A DNA stretch of 64,000 bases from SKVR01 sp046291875 (GCA_046291875.1 JBKBSF010000013.1:50532-114531); one strand, 5' to 3'; shown: positions 34,427 through 42,260, counted from the stretch's first letter. Made by a program: numbers and translations. The notes: a model not told the origin generated them from the letters alone.

Positions 34427-34816
34427 CTAATTTGTAGCGGTGCTGAGCCGGGCAAGCAACTCATTCTCGAAAGTTGCCTTGTCGCGGTTTCGTGAGTAAG
34501 CTCTTACAATATCTGAAATATCCGTAACGGTTTCTTTTCTGCGATGGGTAGTTACAACTACTACCGTTTGTGAACCAGCCTTATGTTTTTCAACCAATGC
34601 ATTATTTGCCTCGTCAGAGATTTTGACTGCGGAAAATTTTACATCACCTGATTTGTAAGCACCCTCGATCATGCTTTGAACATCCTTTTCGAGATTATCG
34701 CAGGCTCTTGCCCTGCAACAAGCAAGATCGGCCTTGAAATACAATACTTCAATTTTCTGGGCTGTCGCTGTTAACCCTGCAAATACAACTGCTAACAAGA
34801 AAAATAGCTTCTTCAT
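34427..34816 (-). CDS. Exported Cys-containing ArsF-like protein
   Basis: A 129-residue precursor with signal peptide MKKLFFLLAVVFAGLTATAQ. The mature start KIEVLYFKADLACCRARACDNLEKDV holds Cys33, Cys34 and Cys39 on the first strand-helix turn of what looks like a thioredoxin-type fold. It resembles the group named ArsF (nitrophenyl nitroreductase subunit-like), and the lipoprotein upstream appears to be a paralogue. It is likely periplasmic and sits 5 bases before the CcdA/ArsG-like gene. Function is unproven. Confidence 0.8.
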   Translation of the reverse strand: MKKLFFLLAVVFAGLTATAQKIEVLYFKADLACCRARACDNLEKDVQSMIEGAYKSGDVKFSAVKISDEANNALVEKHKAGSQTVVVVTTHRRKETVTDISDIVRAYSRNRDKATFENELLARLSTATN

Positions 34817-34841
34817 GCGCTTTCTTTTTATGTATTAACAA

Positions 34842-35264
34842 TTAATTATTTAGAAAAGAATTGGTTTCCTGGGCAATCAGTGCTTTAAGACCCTCAGGGT
34901 TTCCCATCACCAGGGCAAAAGACTGGTCAGTAATATCTTTGTACTGATCTCCACAGGCAATTACCAGGCTGCTAAAAACAATCTCGTATTTTTCAGCAAG
35001 TGCCTCATTGGTTTTTTCCGAAAAGTCTACCTCAATGAATGCTACATCATTATTGCCGGCAAAATTCTCTATGACAGCCTGCTGGGCTACCTCCTGGAGG
35101 GTAACACAGGTAACACACCGCATTTTCCCATGAAAATAGTAAACATGAACTTTGGCATCGTTCAATGAAAGATCCTTTGCACCCTCGGCGCGGTCACCCC
35201 CTGTTGTCTGGCCACAAGAAGCGAGTAAAACGGATATTACTCCAATCAATACTAATTTTTTCAT
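34842..35264 (-). CDS. ArsF-like thioredoxin-fold lipoprotein
   Basis: A 140-residue lipoprotein with lipobox LLASC (Cys17). The mature part has VHVYYFHGKMRCVTCVTLQEVA, placing a CxxC at Cys50 and Cys53 at the first helix start, as in thioredoxins. A third Cys is in SSLVIACGDQYKDI. It matches the family named ArsF-like in databases. It lies between the second arsR and a shorter paralogue. A periplasmic redox partner for the CcdA/ArsG-like protein is the simplest reading. Confidence 0.83.
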   Translation of the reverse strand: MKKLVLIGVISVLLASCGQTTGGDRAEGAKDLSLNDAKVHVYYFHGKMRCVTCVTLQEVAQQAVIENFAGNNDVAFIEVDFSEKTNEALAEKYEIVFSSLVIACGDQYKDITDQSFALVMGNPEGLKALIAQETNSFLNN

Positions 35265-35275
35265 ACAATTACAGT

Positions 35276-35605
35276 TTAAATTTCAATATTTAATTCCTGC
35301 AGCTCAACATTAAAATATTCGAGAAAAGCGCTGTTGAGTTTTGCCCAGTTTTCTTTATTGATGCAATATTTAATGAAAGGTGCTTCAATTTCACCTTGTA
35401 TGAGCCCGGCATGTTTCAGCTCCTTAAGGTGCTGCGACAATGCAGACCTGCCTATAGGCAATTCATCCACCAAGTCACCACTATAGCAGCATGAATTCCG
35501 GGTGGACAGTTTCTTAAGGATATAAACCCTTACAGGATGGCTCATAGCCTTGGCAAACCTGGCGATTTGCTGCAGATCTTCCGGTATTTCAACTTTCTTA
35601 ACCAT
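35276..35605 (-). CDS. ArsR-family repressor (second)
   Basis: A 109-residue winged-helix repressor with FAKAMSHPVRVYILKKL and the recognition region LPIGRSALSQHLKELKHAGLIQG. Adjacent Cys39 and Cys40 (NSCCYSGDL) at the start of the helix-turn-helix are the likely sensor residues; ligand may be As(III), another metalloid or a thiol state. The gene overlaps the thioredoxin gene by 8 bases and precedes the ArsF-like genes. Its probable operator ATTTCG-N8-CGAAAT differs fully from that of the first ArsR. Confidence 0.93.
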   Translation of the reverse strand: MVKKVEIPEDLQQIARFAKAMSHPVRVYILKKLSTRNSCCYSGDLVDELPIGRSALSQHLKELKHAGLIQGEIEAPFIKYCINKENWAKLNSAFLEYFNVELQELNIEI

Positions 35606-35843
35606 TGGTAAATTTTTCTATTTGGGTTTTGATTTCATCTTTTGAGGGCAGGCGGCCACTTATCACCACCTTTTCATTGATCACCAAACCTGGTGTGGCA
35701 ATAATTCCATACTTCATGATCTCCATGATGTCTTCCACTTTAGATATCCGGGCGTCAATACTATTTTCTGCAACCACCTCGCTGGTCATCTTTTCAAGGG
35801 TTTTGCACTTTTGGCAACCGGTGCCGAGAATTTTAATTTCCAT
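35598..35843 (-). CDS. Small thioredoxin-like protein (redox-active disulfide type)
   Basis: An 81-residue cytosolic protein from ATG 35843. CxxC is GTGCQKCKTL (Cys10, Cys13), and the cis-Pro motif is IIATPGLVINEKVVISGRLP. It belongs to the small thioredoxin group often found next to arsR and DUF318 permeases. As first gene of the operon it could supply electrons through the CcdA/ArsG-like protein to the exported Cys proteins. An in-frame TTG three codons earlier is less likely as start. Confidence 0.9.
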   Translation of the reverse strand: MEIKILGTGCQKCKTLEKMTSEVVAENSIDARISKVEDIMEIMKYGIIATPGLVINEKVVISGRLPSKDEIKTQIEKFTNG

Positions 35844-35876
35844 TTCACTCAATATTTATAGTTTCTTTACATTTAA

Positions 35877-35900
35877 ACATTTCGCAAAATTACGAAATGT
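35877..35900 (-). promoter_or_regulatory. Operator of the second ArsR overlapping a -7 box
   Basis: Perfect inverted repeat ACATTTCG-N8-CGAAATGT. On the minus strand the eight-base spacer is TAATTTTG, an exact TAnnTTTG -7 element, so bound repressor would cover the promoter core. It lies 34-57 bases before the thioredoxin-like gene. Confidence 0.8.
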
Positions 35901-35942
35901 TTTTGATCAAAGTGTTAAACCATTTCTTTTATGCAAATTTTA

Positions 35943-35974
35943 TTTGCTTTTGTTAGTTATCCTAACTATATTTA
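35943..35974 (+). promoter_or_regulatory. Promoter and MarR-type operator of the small CxxC protein
   Basis: TTTG (35943-35946), 20 bases, then TATATTTA (35967-35974), one mismatch from consensus. Between them lies the inverted repeat GTTAGTTATCCTAAC (35952-35966), which recurs before the marR gene. Confidence 0.6.
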
Positions 35975-36015
35975 CAGTGAATTCATCCTATGTCTAATTT
36001 TAAAAATGAAAAACT

Positions 36016-36249
36016 ATGAGCAAGTCTGTTTTTTATCACGCCGGTTGTTCAGTATGTGTTAGCGCTGAACAGGATATTGTAGAATTAATTGGTTCGTCCA
36101 ATGTGGAAATAGTTCACCTGGGTGAGAATAAATCAAGAATTCCTGAAGCTGAGAAGTTAGGGATAAAGTCTGTCCCAGCGCTACTTACGCCAAAGGGCAA
36201 TGTGCTGCACCTTAACTTTGGTGCATCAATGGCCGATGTAAAAGGTTGA
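36016..36249 (+). CDS. Small thioredoxin-like CxxC protein
   Basis: A 77-residue cytosolic protein. VFYHAGCSVCVSAEQDIVELI places a CxxC at residues 11-14 after the first strand, and IKSVPALLTPKGNVLHLNFG gives the cis-Pro strand of a thioredoxin or glutaredoxin fold. It probably reduces or holds a thiol partner; none is identified. It is a single-gene unit whose promoter shares an operator with the marR gene downstream, so control by that regulator is likely. Confidence 0.8.
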   Translation: MSKSVFYHAGCSVCVSAEQDIVELIGSSNVEIVHLGENKSRIPEAEKLGIKSVPALLTPKGNVLHLNFGASMADVKG

Positions 36250-36250
36250 A

Positions 36251-36300
36251 AAAATTTGCCCCACATGGTTAGGTATCCTATCTTTGTGGGGCAATTTTTT
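36251..36300 (+). terminator. Terminator of the CxxC gene, overlapping the marR promoter
   Basis: Ten-base stem TTGCCCCACA/TGTGGGGCAA (36256-36265 with 36285-36294) followed by six T residues. The loop carries the marR operator and most of its -7 box. Confidence 0.82.
36255..36286 (+). promoter_or_regulatory. Promoter and operator of the marR gene
   Basis: TTTG (36255-36258), 20 bases, TATCTTTG (36279-36286): an exact Bacteroidota promoter. The operator GTTAGGTATCCTATC (36268-36282) overlaps the -7 box and differs at two positions from the one at 35952-35966. Confidence 0.68.
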
Positions 36301-36323
36301 ATCCTTCCGGTAATTAAATAATC

Positions 36324-36935
36324 ATGGAAAACTCCCCTTTTGACCTCAACATCCAGAACAGCAATACCGACAGCAGGATCGTGGCTGCCCTGGAAAGGAT
36401 CTCCCACGCGTTCAGGATCATGCTATGGAACGAGAGTAAAAACCTGTCCCTTACCCCCATCCAGATCCAGACTTTGATCTTCCTGCAAAACCATAGTGAA
36501 GAAAAGAGAACGGTGACCTACCTGGCTCGTGAATTCAATATTACAAAGGCAACTGTAAGCGATACCATCAAAACACTTCATCAGAAAGAACTTATTACCC
36601 GAGAATATCAGCAGGAAGACACACGCAGTTACACAATTCACCTGACCAGCAAGGGACATGATGTTGCAGCGAAAACATCCATGTTCACAAAGGAGTTATT
36701 TACCCCCATAGAAAAAATAAATTCTTCAGAGAAGGAAAGCTTTTTGCTCAATCTGATGGAAATCATCCATCATCTTCAGAAAGCGGGTATCATCACCCTT
36801 CAGCGCATGTGCTTTACCTGTGTGCATTACAGACCAGATCACCTAAAGGGAAAACATTTCTGCAACCTCCTCAACATGAAACTCGAAGCCACTGAATTGA
36901 GAATCGATTGCCCGGAGCATGAAGAGAAAGTATGA
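36324..36935 (+). CDS. MarR-family regulator with a C-terminal four-cysteine domain
   Basis: A 203-residue protein. Residues 20-150 form a MarR winged helix: LSLTPIQIQTLIFL, VTYLAREFNITKATVSDTIKTLHQKELITREY, and the wing QQEDTRSYTIHLTSKG. Beyond it a tail of about 45 residues, unusual for MarR, holds Cys163, Cys166, Cys180 and Cys196 (CFTC-x13-C-x15-C). This could bind Zn or an Fe-S cluster, or act as a redox switch. It likely represses itself and the CxxC gene through the shared operator. Ligand unknown. Confidence 0.87.
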   Translation: MENSPFDLNIQNSNTDSRIVAALERISHAFRIMLWNESKNLSLTPIQIQTLIFLQNHSEEKRTVTYLAREFNITKATVSDTIKTLHQKELITREYQQEDTRSYTIHLTSKGHDVAAKTSMFTKELFTPIEKINSSEKESFLLNLMEIIHHLQKAGIITLQRMCFTCVHYRPDHLKGKHFCNLLNMKLEATELRIDCPEHEEKV

Positions 36936-37075
36936 GTTTTTTGGTAAGTTTATTTTTAATCTTCTAAGGCTTAACAACCAAAATCTCGAAATTTTAACTA
37001 AATTTCAAGCACCAAAGCCTTAATTTTGATCAATCAATACCAGATACCCCATTAACCTTTCAAAACAATCCTATT

Positions 37076-37309
37076 ATGTGTACCTTTTATTGCGAATCAT
37101 GCAAGCTTGATTTTGAAGACAACCAGGGTTTGAAGAAAGAATACCAGGATTACATCCTTGGCCCGTGCTGGAAATACATTGCGTATTGCCCTGAATGCAA
37201 GCAGGAATGTTCTGAGAAAAGAATTCCCAAACCCGGCAAAGCTAAAAGTGATTTCTCTATGGAATGTGGTAGCAGTGGTTGCAGGGGTGGGGCTTGCAGC
37301 AGGTATTAA
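37076..37309 (+). CDS. Cys-rich small protein of unknown function
   Basis: A 77-residue cytosolic protein with ten Cys. CTFYCESCKLDF at the start and CPECKQEC (residues 38-45) look like a zinc ribbon. A glycine/cysteine tail CGSSGCRGGAC resembles a metal-binding hook. I do not recognise a named family. It lies between marR and mobA, in the same direction, 36 bases before mobA. A -7-like TAATTTTG is at 37021-37028. A metal or cofactor role fits the context but is inference. Confidence 0.72.
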   Translation: MCTFYCESCKLDFEDNQGLKKEYQDYILGPCWKYIAYCPECKQECSEKRIPKPGKAKSDFSMECGSSGCRGGACSRY

Positions 37310-37345
37310 TTCCATCCTCCTATCCATCTGATAACCTAACCCCTG

Positions 37346-37933
37346 ATGCACGCACCCATCTTTGCAAGGTCGGAAACAACAGGTATCATTCTGGCTGGTG
37401 GCAAAAGCCGACGTTTTGGAAGCGATAAAGCTCTTTATGAGTACAACGGAACAAAGCTCATAGAGTATTCCATTGCCACACTACAGCCTTTGTGCGGAAC
37501 ACTTCTGCTGAGCACCAACGAACCTGAGAAATATGCATTTACCGGTCTGCCCACTGTGCCCGATCTTTTTCCGGGTTGTGGGCCTGTGGCAGGCATCCAT
37601 GCTTGTATTGAGCAATCGGCCCATGAACATCACCTTGTAATAGGTTGCGATCTTCCCTGGCTCAGCCCCAGGGTCTTCGAATTCATTTTACAAAAAAGCA
37701 CTGGTCATCAGGTGGTAATACCTACACAGAACGGTTTGAAGGAAACCATGGCCAGCTATTACCATAAGAGCACCTCTCCTACTTTGAAAAAAGCACTGCA
37801 ACAAAAGCGATACAAAATACTGGATGCTATTGCTCCACTGAAATGTTTCTACCCTGCCATAGACAACGAAGTTTTCTATACCAATAAAATGTTTGCCAAC
37901 ATCAATTACCGGCAGGATATAGGCATGCATTGA
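37346..37933 (+). CDS. mobA: Molybdenum cofactor guanylyltransferase
   Basis: A 195-residue cytosolic nucleotidyltransferase that joins GMP to molybdopterin to make the MGD cofactor. The signature GIILAGGKSRRFGSDKAL is near residues 13-30, followed by VPDLFPGCGPVAGIHACIEQ and IGCDLPWLSPRVFEF with the metal-binding Asp. Length fits MobA. No other moa/moe genes or molybdoenzymes are in the window. It is convergent with nptA. Confidence 0.92.
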   Translation: MHAPIFARSETTGIILAGGKSRRFGSDKALYEYNGTKLIEYSIATLQPLCGTLLLSTNEPEKYAFTGLPTVPDLFPGCGPVAGIHACIEQSAHEHHLVIGCDLPWLSPRVFEFILQKSTGHQVVIPTQNGLKETMASYYHKSTSPTLKKALQQKRYKILDAIAPLKCFYPAIDNEVFYTNKMFANINYRQDIGMH

Positions 37934-37963
37934 GGTTGCACATCCGGAATGCCATGAAATGGA

Positions 37964-39664
37964 TTACTCAATATTAACCCCGGCCGCAGCCTCATTGATG
38001 TTCAAAATGGAGTCACCTACTTTTTCGCAGGATGAGATCATCTTATTGAAGTAAAATCCTCCTTTGACGTGTGCTGAGCCTTTCTCCAGGTCGCCTATCA
38101 CTTCTTCACTCACCTCATCCCTGAATTGGTTGATAGATTTTTCAAGCTGGTAGGCTCGTTGGATATTGCTACGGGCAAAAGCCTCTCCACGTTCAAGGTT
38201 GACCATCATTACATCAAACGCCTCATTCACCAACTCAAACATCCGCGAAAGTTCTTCGCGCTGTTTGGGTGTAAAGTAAGAGTTCTCTTCTTTCTTTTTA
38301 TCAAGCAGGGTAGCCATTTTGAAACAGATATCTCCTATTTTTTCAACCTCTGCGCACACCAGTCGCAACCTGCGCAACTGTTCTGATGCATTGGTACTTA
38401 ACTGCTTGCGCGAGACCTTTATTAAGAAGGTGGTGATCTCCACTTCTACACGGTCTGTGATCTCCTCATATTTGCTTACCCGGGCAAGAACTTTTGAAAA
38501 CTTCTTACGATCGGTTTGGTAGATCATTTCGGGTATAAAGTTGAACATACGGTGAGCAAGATCGCAATATCTGCGGGTTTCGCGTTTAGCCTGCAAAACA
38601 GAGAATTCTGCCATGTGCAAAAACCCGCTGCCGAAATACTCCAGTTGATGTCTTTCATCACCTTTGCCTTTGGATGGGATGATCCTTTCAACCACAAATA
38701 CAATGTATTTGATGAGTCCGATAAGTACCAGTGTATTGGTAATATTAAAAGTGGTATGAAAAATGGCCAGCCCGAACGGCACCATTGCGGGGTCATCGAA
38801 AGGAGAATTCAACCCCATTTCCACCATGTAATAAGCAATCTTTCCGGTGAAAAAATGGAAAAATGTAAGCATCCACAATACCCCGAAAATATTAAAAAGG
38901 GTGTGAGCCAATGCCGTACGCTTGGCATGCACATTCCCAACCAGAGCTGCAAGGTTGGCTGTAATGGTGGTTCCGATATTTTCACCCAGAACAATAGCTG
39001 CACCATGTTCATAGCCTATCCATCCATAATTACACATTACCAGGGTCAAGGCCATGGTAGCACTTGAAGATTGCAATACAATGGTAAGCAATGTACCAAT
39101 CCCCAGAAATATCATTATACTTCCGAAGCCATAGCCGGTCAGGTTTTGCAATGCTTCAAACATTTCGGGGTTGGATTGCAGGTCAGGAACGGAATCTTTC
39201 AGCAGACCCAGCCCCATAAAAAGCAAAGCAAAGCCCAGCAAGGTTTCTCCAAGCGAGGTAAGCTTATCGCGCGAAAAATAGAGCATCGGAAAAGCAATGC
39301 CGATGATCGGGAGTGAAAGCGCTGCGATATTGAGTTTAAACCCCAGAAAAGATATGAGCCACGCTGTTGTGGTGGTTCCTATATTGGCACCCATTATCAC
39401 ACCCACAGACTGCACAAGGTTGAGCAAACCGGCATTAACAAAACTCACCACCATAACCGTAGAAGCCGATGAAGACTGCACAAGGGTAGTTACAACAAAA
39501 CCTGTAAGTACACCCAGGAAACGATTGGAGGTCATGGCACTCAGGATGGAGCGCATTTTATCGCCAGCAAGCTTCTGTATCCCTTCACTCATTACTTTCA
39601 TTCCAAACAGGAACAGACTCAATGCTCCAAAAAGGGTCAGAAACTGAACAAATCCAAAACTCAT
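37964..39664 (-). CDS. Na/Pi cotransporter family protein with PhoU-like tail
   Basis: A 566-residue protein of the NptA/YjbB type. The membrane part (residues 1-330) has two inverted repeats with the QSSSA motifs: TTLVQSSSASTVMVVSFVNAG and LTIVLQSSSATMALTLVM. Residues 340-560 are helical and PhoU-like. Members move phosphate with sodium; some relatives export it. It sits next to a Pit-type transporter, and its promoter carries 11-nt-phased TTAA repeats, suggesting phosphate-responsive control. Confidence 0.92.
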   Translation of the reverse strand: MSFGFVQFLTLFGALSLFLFGMKVMSEGIQKLAGDKMRSILSAMTSNRFLGVLTGFVVTTLVQSSSASTVMVVSFVNAGLLNLVQSVGVIMGANIGTTTTAWLISFLGFKLNIAALSLPIIGIAFPMLYFSRDKLTSLGETLLGFALLFMGLGLLKDSVPDLQSNPEMFEALQNLTGYGFGSIMIFLGIGTLLTIVLQSSSATMALTLVMCNYGWIGYEHGAAIVLGENIGTTITANLAALVGNVHAKRTALAHTLFNIFGVLWMLTFFHFFTGKIAYYMVEMGLNSPFDDPAMVPFGLAIFHTTFNITNTLVLIGLIKYIVFVVERIIPSKGKGDERHQLEYFGSGFLHMAEFSVLQAKRETRRYCDLAHRMFNFIPEMIYQTDRKKFSKVLARVSKYEEITDRVEVEITTFLIKVSRKQLSTNASEQLRRLRLVCAEVEKIGDICFKMATLLDKKKEENSYFTPKQREELSRMFELVNEAFDVMMVNLERGEAFARSNIQRAYQLEKSINQFRDEVSEEVIGDLEKGSAHVKGGFYFNKMISSCEKVGDSILNINEAAAGVNIE

Positions 39665-39766
39665 TATTTTTCGTTTTAACGTTAGTGTAAACTCCTGGGG
39701 CTGTCTGAAATCAGCACGGTGAATTTACGTGTTTGCGCTTTAATGGCAAACTTTTTTTAAGGACAG

Positions 39767-39795
39767 CAAAAATACGAAAACAAGCCCTCCCCCAA
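39767..39795 (-). promoter_or_regulatory. Predicted promoter of the Na/Pi transporter gene
   Basis: On the minus strand TTG (39795-39793), 18 bases, TATTTTTG (39774-39767). The start would be near 39760, about 95 nt before the ATG. Confidence 0.62.
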
Positions 39796-39799
39796 CAGG

Positions 39800-39821
39800 C
39801 TTAACATAAACTTAACACAAA
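39800..39821 (-). promoter_or_regulatory. Pho-box-like direct repeat upstream of the Na/Pi transporter
   Basis: Plus-strand reading CTTAACATAAA then CTTAACACAAA: an 11-nt direct repeat with nine matches. It starts five bases upstream of the -33 element, the position expected for an activator such as PhoB/PhoP, whose boxes are TTAACA-like repeats with 11-nt period. Confidence 0.65.
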
Positions 39822-39890
39822 GGCTTTGATTGATACTACATCACAAAAATTCCGGCAATCCGTAAGCGAATTACATCCCCGTCCCAGGTT

Positions 39891-42140
39891 CTATTTTCCA
39901 TTGGTGATCATAAACTCGCGGTGCGATTTAAGCAGATTGCCCGACTGAATTACCATATTGCGTGTTTCTGTCAGGTAATTAAAAATTACCAGTGTATTGC
40001 GGGTACCTACCTTTTCGGCTTTAATAAGTTTAATCTGCAACTTCTTGGTTTTATCCAGATCAGACACCAGCATTGCTGCTCTCTTTATGATCTCATCTAC
40101 CTTTTCGTACTCACGCGATTGAATAACCTGAAGAATGGATTGGAAGAACTCTCCTACTCGTTGGTTCAGATCAGCAATTTCACGTTCTTGCTCATTTACA
40201 ACGGAGGGATGCACATTGGCAATATGCTCATAAAAGGGTTCAACGATAAAATTGAGGCAATGTGAAATCTCCCTCAGATAATCGAGTATCTGCACATAAT
40301 GATGGCCAGTATCGATGGCATCGGCTTTAAGCCTTTTAAGGGTAAGATATACATCCTTTTTCAGTCCCTTAGTATACTCCGACAATTCGCGAACACTCTT
40401 CCGGGCTTTTTTCAACCTCTTCCGGTCTTCGTCCATAAAGGCAAGAGTCAGTTCGTGGTGTAATGACGAAACTTTCTCAAGGGTATTTACAATATTATCA
40501 TTGCATTCCTTTATTACACCTGCTTCGGTCCATGATCGCAGGCTCTTTTGCTCTTCTATTTCTTTTGCTTCGCTCCTTTTCTTATGAATGAAGTTGGTAC
40601 GTATCACAAAACTAAATGCGATGACCAATGCTACAATTGCAGCTGGGTAGCTACCCCAGCGAATAAGCAGTGCAAACAAAAAGGCTACCGAGAAGGCTGT
40701 AAAAGCTGTAAAGAACCAGCCGCCGATTACAGTAATTACTCCCGTAATGCGATATACGGCACTCTCACGCCCCCAAGCCCTGTCGGAAAGTGAAGTACCC
40801 ATGGCCACCATAAAGGTTACGTAAGTGGTAGAAAGAGGAAGTTTAAGAGATGTGGCAAGGGCTATCAGAATACTGGCAACAAACATATTTACGCTGGCCC
40901 TTACCATATCAAAATGGGCAGCATGCTCAGCAGATACTGACTTACTATCCTGCTCCAGGGGTACAAATCTCTTATCGATCGAACGCAAAACAGGTGCAGG
41001 TACCACACGCTTCAGGAATCCAGACAGATCATAGGCTTTACGAACAAGGGTTTGTGCGAATAATGATGAGGGAAAGCGTTCATACCCCTCTCCCTGACGA
41101 GCCAGATCAACCTCCGTTTGGGTTACAGAACGGGCTTTGCGCGAAAAGATCAATGCCAGGATCATAATTACCCCTGCTGCCAGCAAAAATGCTGTGGGGG
41201 TTTGCACTGGCTTGAGCAACGATTCCATAGTATAGGTTGCGGGATCAAGAGCCGGGTCGTTGATAAAAAGCTTATAAGACTCGAACCCGGCCAGCGGAAC
41301 TCCGATAAAATTAACAAGGTCGTTGCCAGCAAAAGCCATAGCAATGGAGAAGGTACCAATGAGCACTATCACACGCAGAATATTTACCCGGAATACCGAG
41401 ATCAGCAACTGGGCCAATACTGCAAACCCGATAAAACACATACTCAGGAGCTGTAAGGTATTCTGCTGGATCCAGGCGACAGTTGAAGGAGTCATAAAAG
41501 ACGCTCCACTGGCACCTTTCACAAGAATAAAATATACGATAGAGGTGATGGCAAAACTACCCCACAATGCACCAAAGAAAGGCAGTCTCTTTTTATAATC
41601 AAAGGTAAAGAGCAAACGGGAAAAAAACTGCACCAGGGTTCCCACCGTAAAGGCAATAACCACCGAAAGTAGAATCCCCGAGATAATGGCCAATGCCCGT
41701 GCCGAATTAATGAAAGTACCCAGATCCTGCAGTGTCTCCGGGCCCATGTATATCTTGTAAAGAGAAACAGCAACAGCAGCACCTAAAAGCTCAAACACAA
41801 TGGATACTGTAGTGGAAGTGGGCAGACCAAAAGTGTTGAAGGTATCCAGAAGAATAATGTCGGTGATCATCACAGCAAGAAAGATCACCATAATCTCATT
41901 AAAGTAAAACTGACCAGGATGGAATACACCACTTCGGGCAACCTCCATCATACCGCTGCTGAAAGTAGCACCAAACAAAACACCGAGTGAAGCTACCGCA
42001 AGAATAACCTTCATGGAAGCCACCCTGGAGCCGATGGCAGAGTTGAGAAAGTTTACAGCATCATTGCCCACACCTACCACAAGGTCTGATATGGCAAGAA
42101 TAAAAAGGGCGATTACAAAAAAAAGATATACATTATCCAT
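39891..42140 (-). CDS. PitA-family inorganic phosphate transporter with PhoU-like tail
   Basis: A 749-residue membrane protein from ATG 42140 (MDNVYLFFVIALFIL); an in-frame TTG at 42164 is inside a -7 box. Residues 1-540 hold two Pit halves with VGVGNDAVNFLNSAIGSR and FAGNDLVNFIGVPLAG, the family GANDxAN-type signatures. The C-terminal 210 residues (EAGVIKECNDNIVNTLEKV onward) are helical and PhoU-like. It takes up phosphate, probably with cations. A long array of phased TTAA repeats lies upstream of its promoter. Confidence 0.93.
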   Translation of the reverse strand: MDNVYLFFVIALFILAISDLVVGVGNDAVNFLNSAIGSRVASMKVILAVASLGVLFGATFSSGMMEVARSGVFHPGQFYFNEIMVIFLAVMITDIILLDTFNTFGLPTSTTVSIVFELLGAAVAVSLYKIYMGPETLQDLGTFINSARALAIISGILLSVVIAFTVGTLVQFFSRLLFTFDYKKRLPFFGALWGSFAITSIVYFILVKGASGASFMTPSTVAWIQQNTLQLLSMCFIGFAVLAQLLISVFRVNILRVIVLIGTFSIAMAFAGNDLVNFIGVPLAGFESYKLFINDPALDPATYTMESLLKPVQTPTAFLLAAGVIMILALIFSRKARSVTQTEVDLARQGEGYERFPSSLFAQTLVRKAYDLSGFLKRVVPAPVLRSIDKRFVPLEQDSKSVSAEHAAHFDMVRASVNMFVASILIALATSLKLPLSTTYVTFMVAMGTSLSDRAWGRESAVYRITGVITVIGGWFFTAFTAFSVAFLFALLIRWGSYPAAIVALVIAFSFVIRTNFIHKKRSEAKEIEEQKSLRSWTEAGVIKECNDNIVNTLEKVSSLHHELTLAFMDEDRKRLKKARKSVRELSEYTKGLKKDVYLTLKRLKADAIDTGHHYVQILDYLREISHCLNFIVEPFYEHIANVHPSVVNEQEREIADLNQRVGEFFQSILQVIQSREYEKVDEIIKRAAMLVSDLDKTKKLQIKLIKAEKVGTRNTLVIFNYLTETRNMVIQSGNLLKSHREFMITNGK

Positions 42141-42161
42141 TTCCGGGTGCTTTTTTCGCAA

Positions 42162-42196
42162 CAAAGTTACATTCCCTTACACCCTGTTCTTTGCAA
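42162..42196 (-). promoter_or_regulatory. Predicted promoter of the Pit-family gene
   Basis: TAACTTTG (42169-42162) is an exact -7 box on the minus strand. The nearest TTG is at 42196-42194, 24 bases away, which suggests a promoter needing an activator. Confidence 0.55.
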
Positions 42197-42200
42197 TACC

Positions 42201-42241
42201 GGTTAATTTTTGGTTAACGCAATATTAAGTTATCATTAACA
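42201..42241 (-). promoter_or_regulatory. Four TTAA cores with exact 11-nt period, Pho-box-like array
   Basis: TTAA occurs at 42203, 42214, 42225 and 42236. The flanks read GGTTAA, GGTTAA, ATTAAG and ATTAAC. The array begins five bases upstream of the -33 element of the Pit gene, the same distance as at the other phosphate transporter. Confidence 0.7.
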
Positions 42242-42260
42242 GTATTTACAGCAAAGACGC

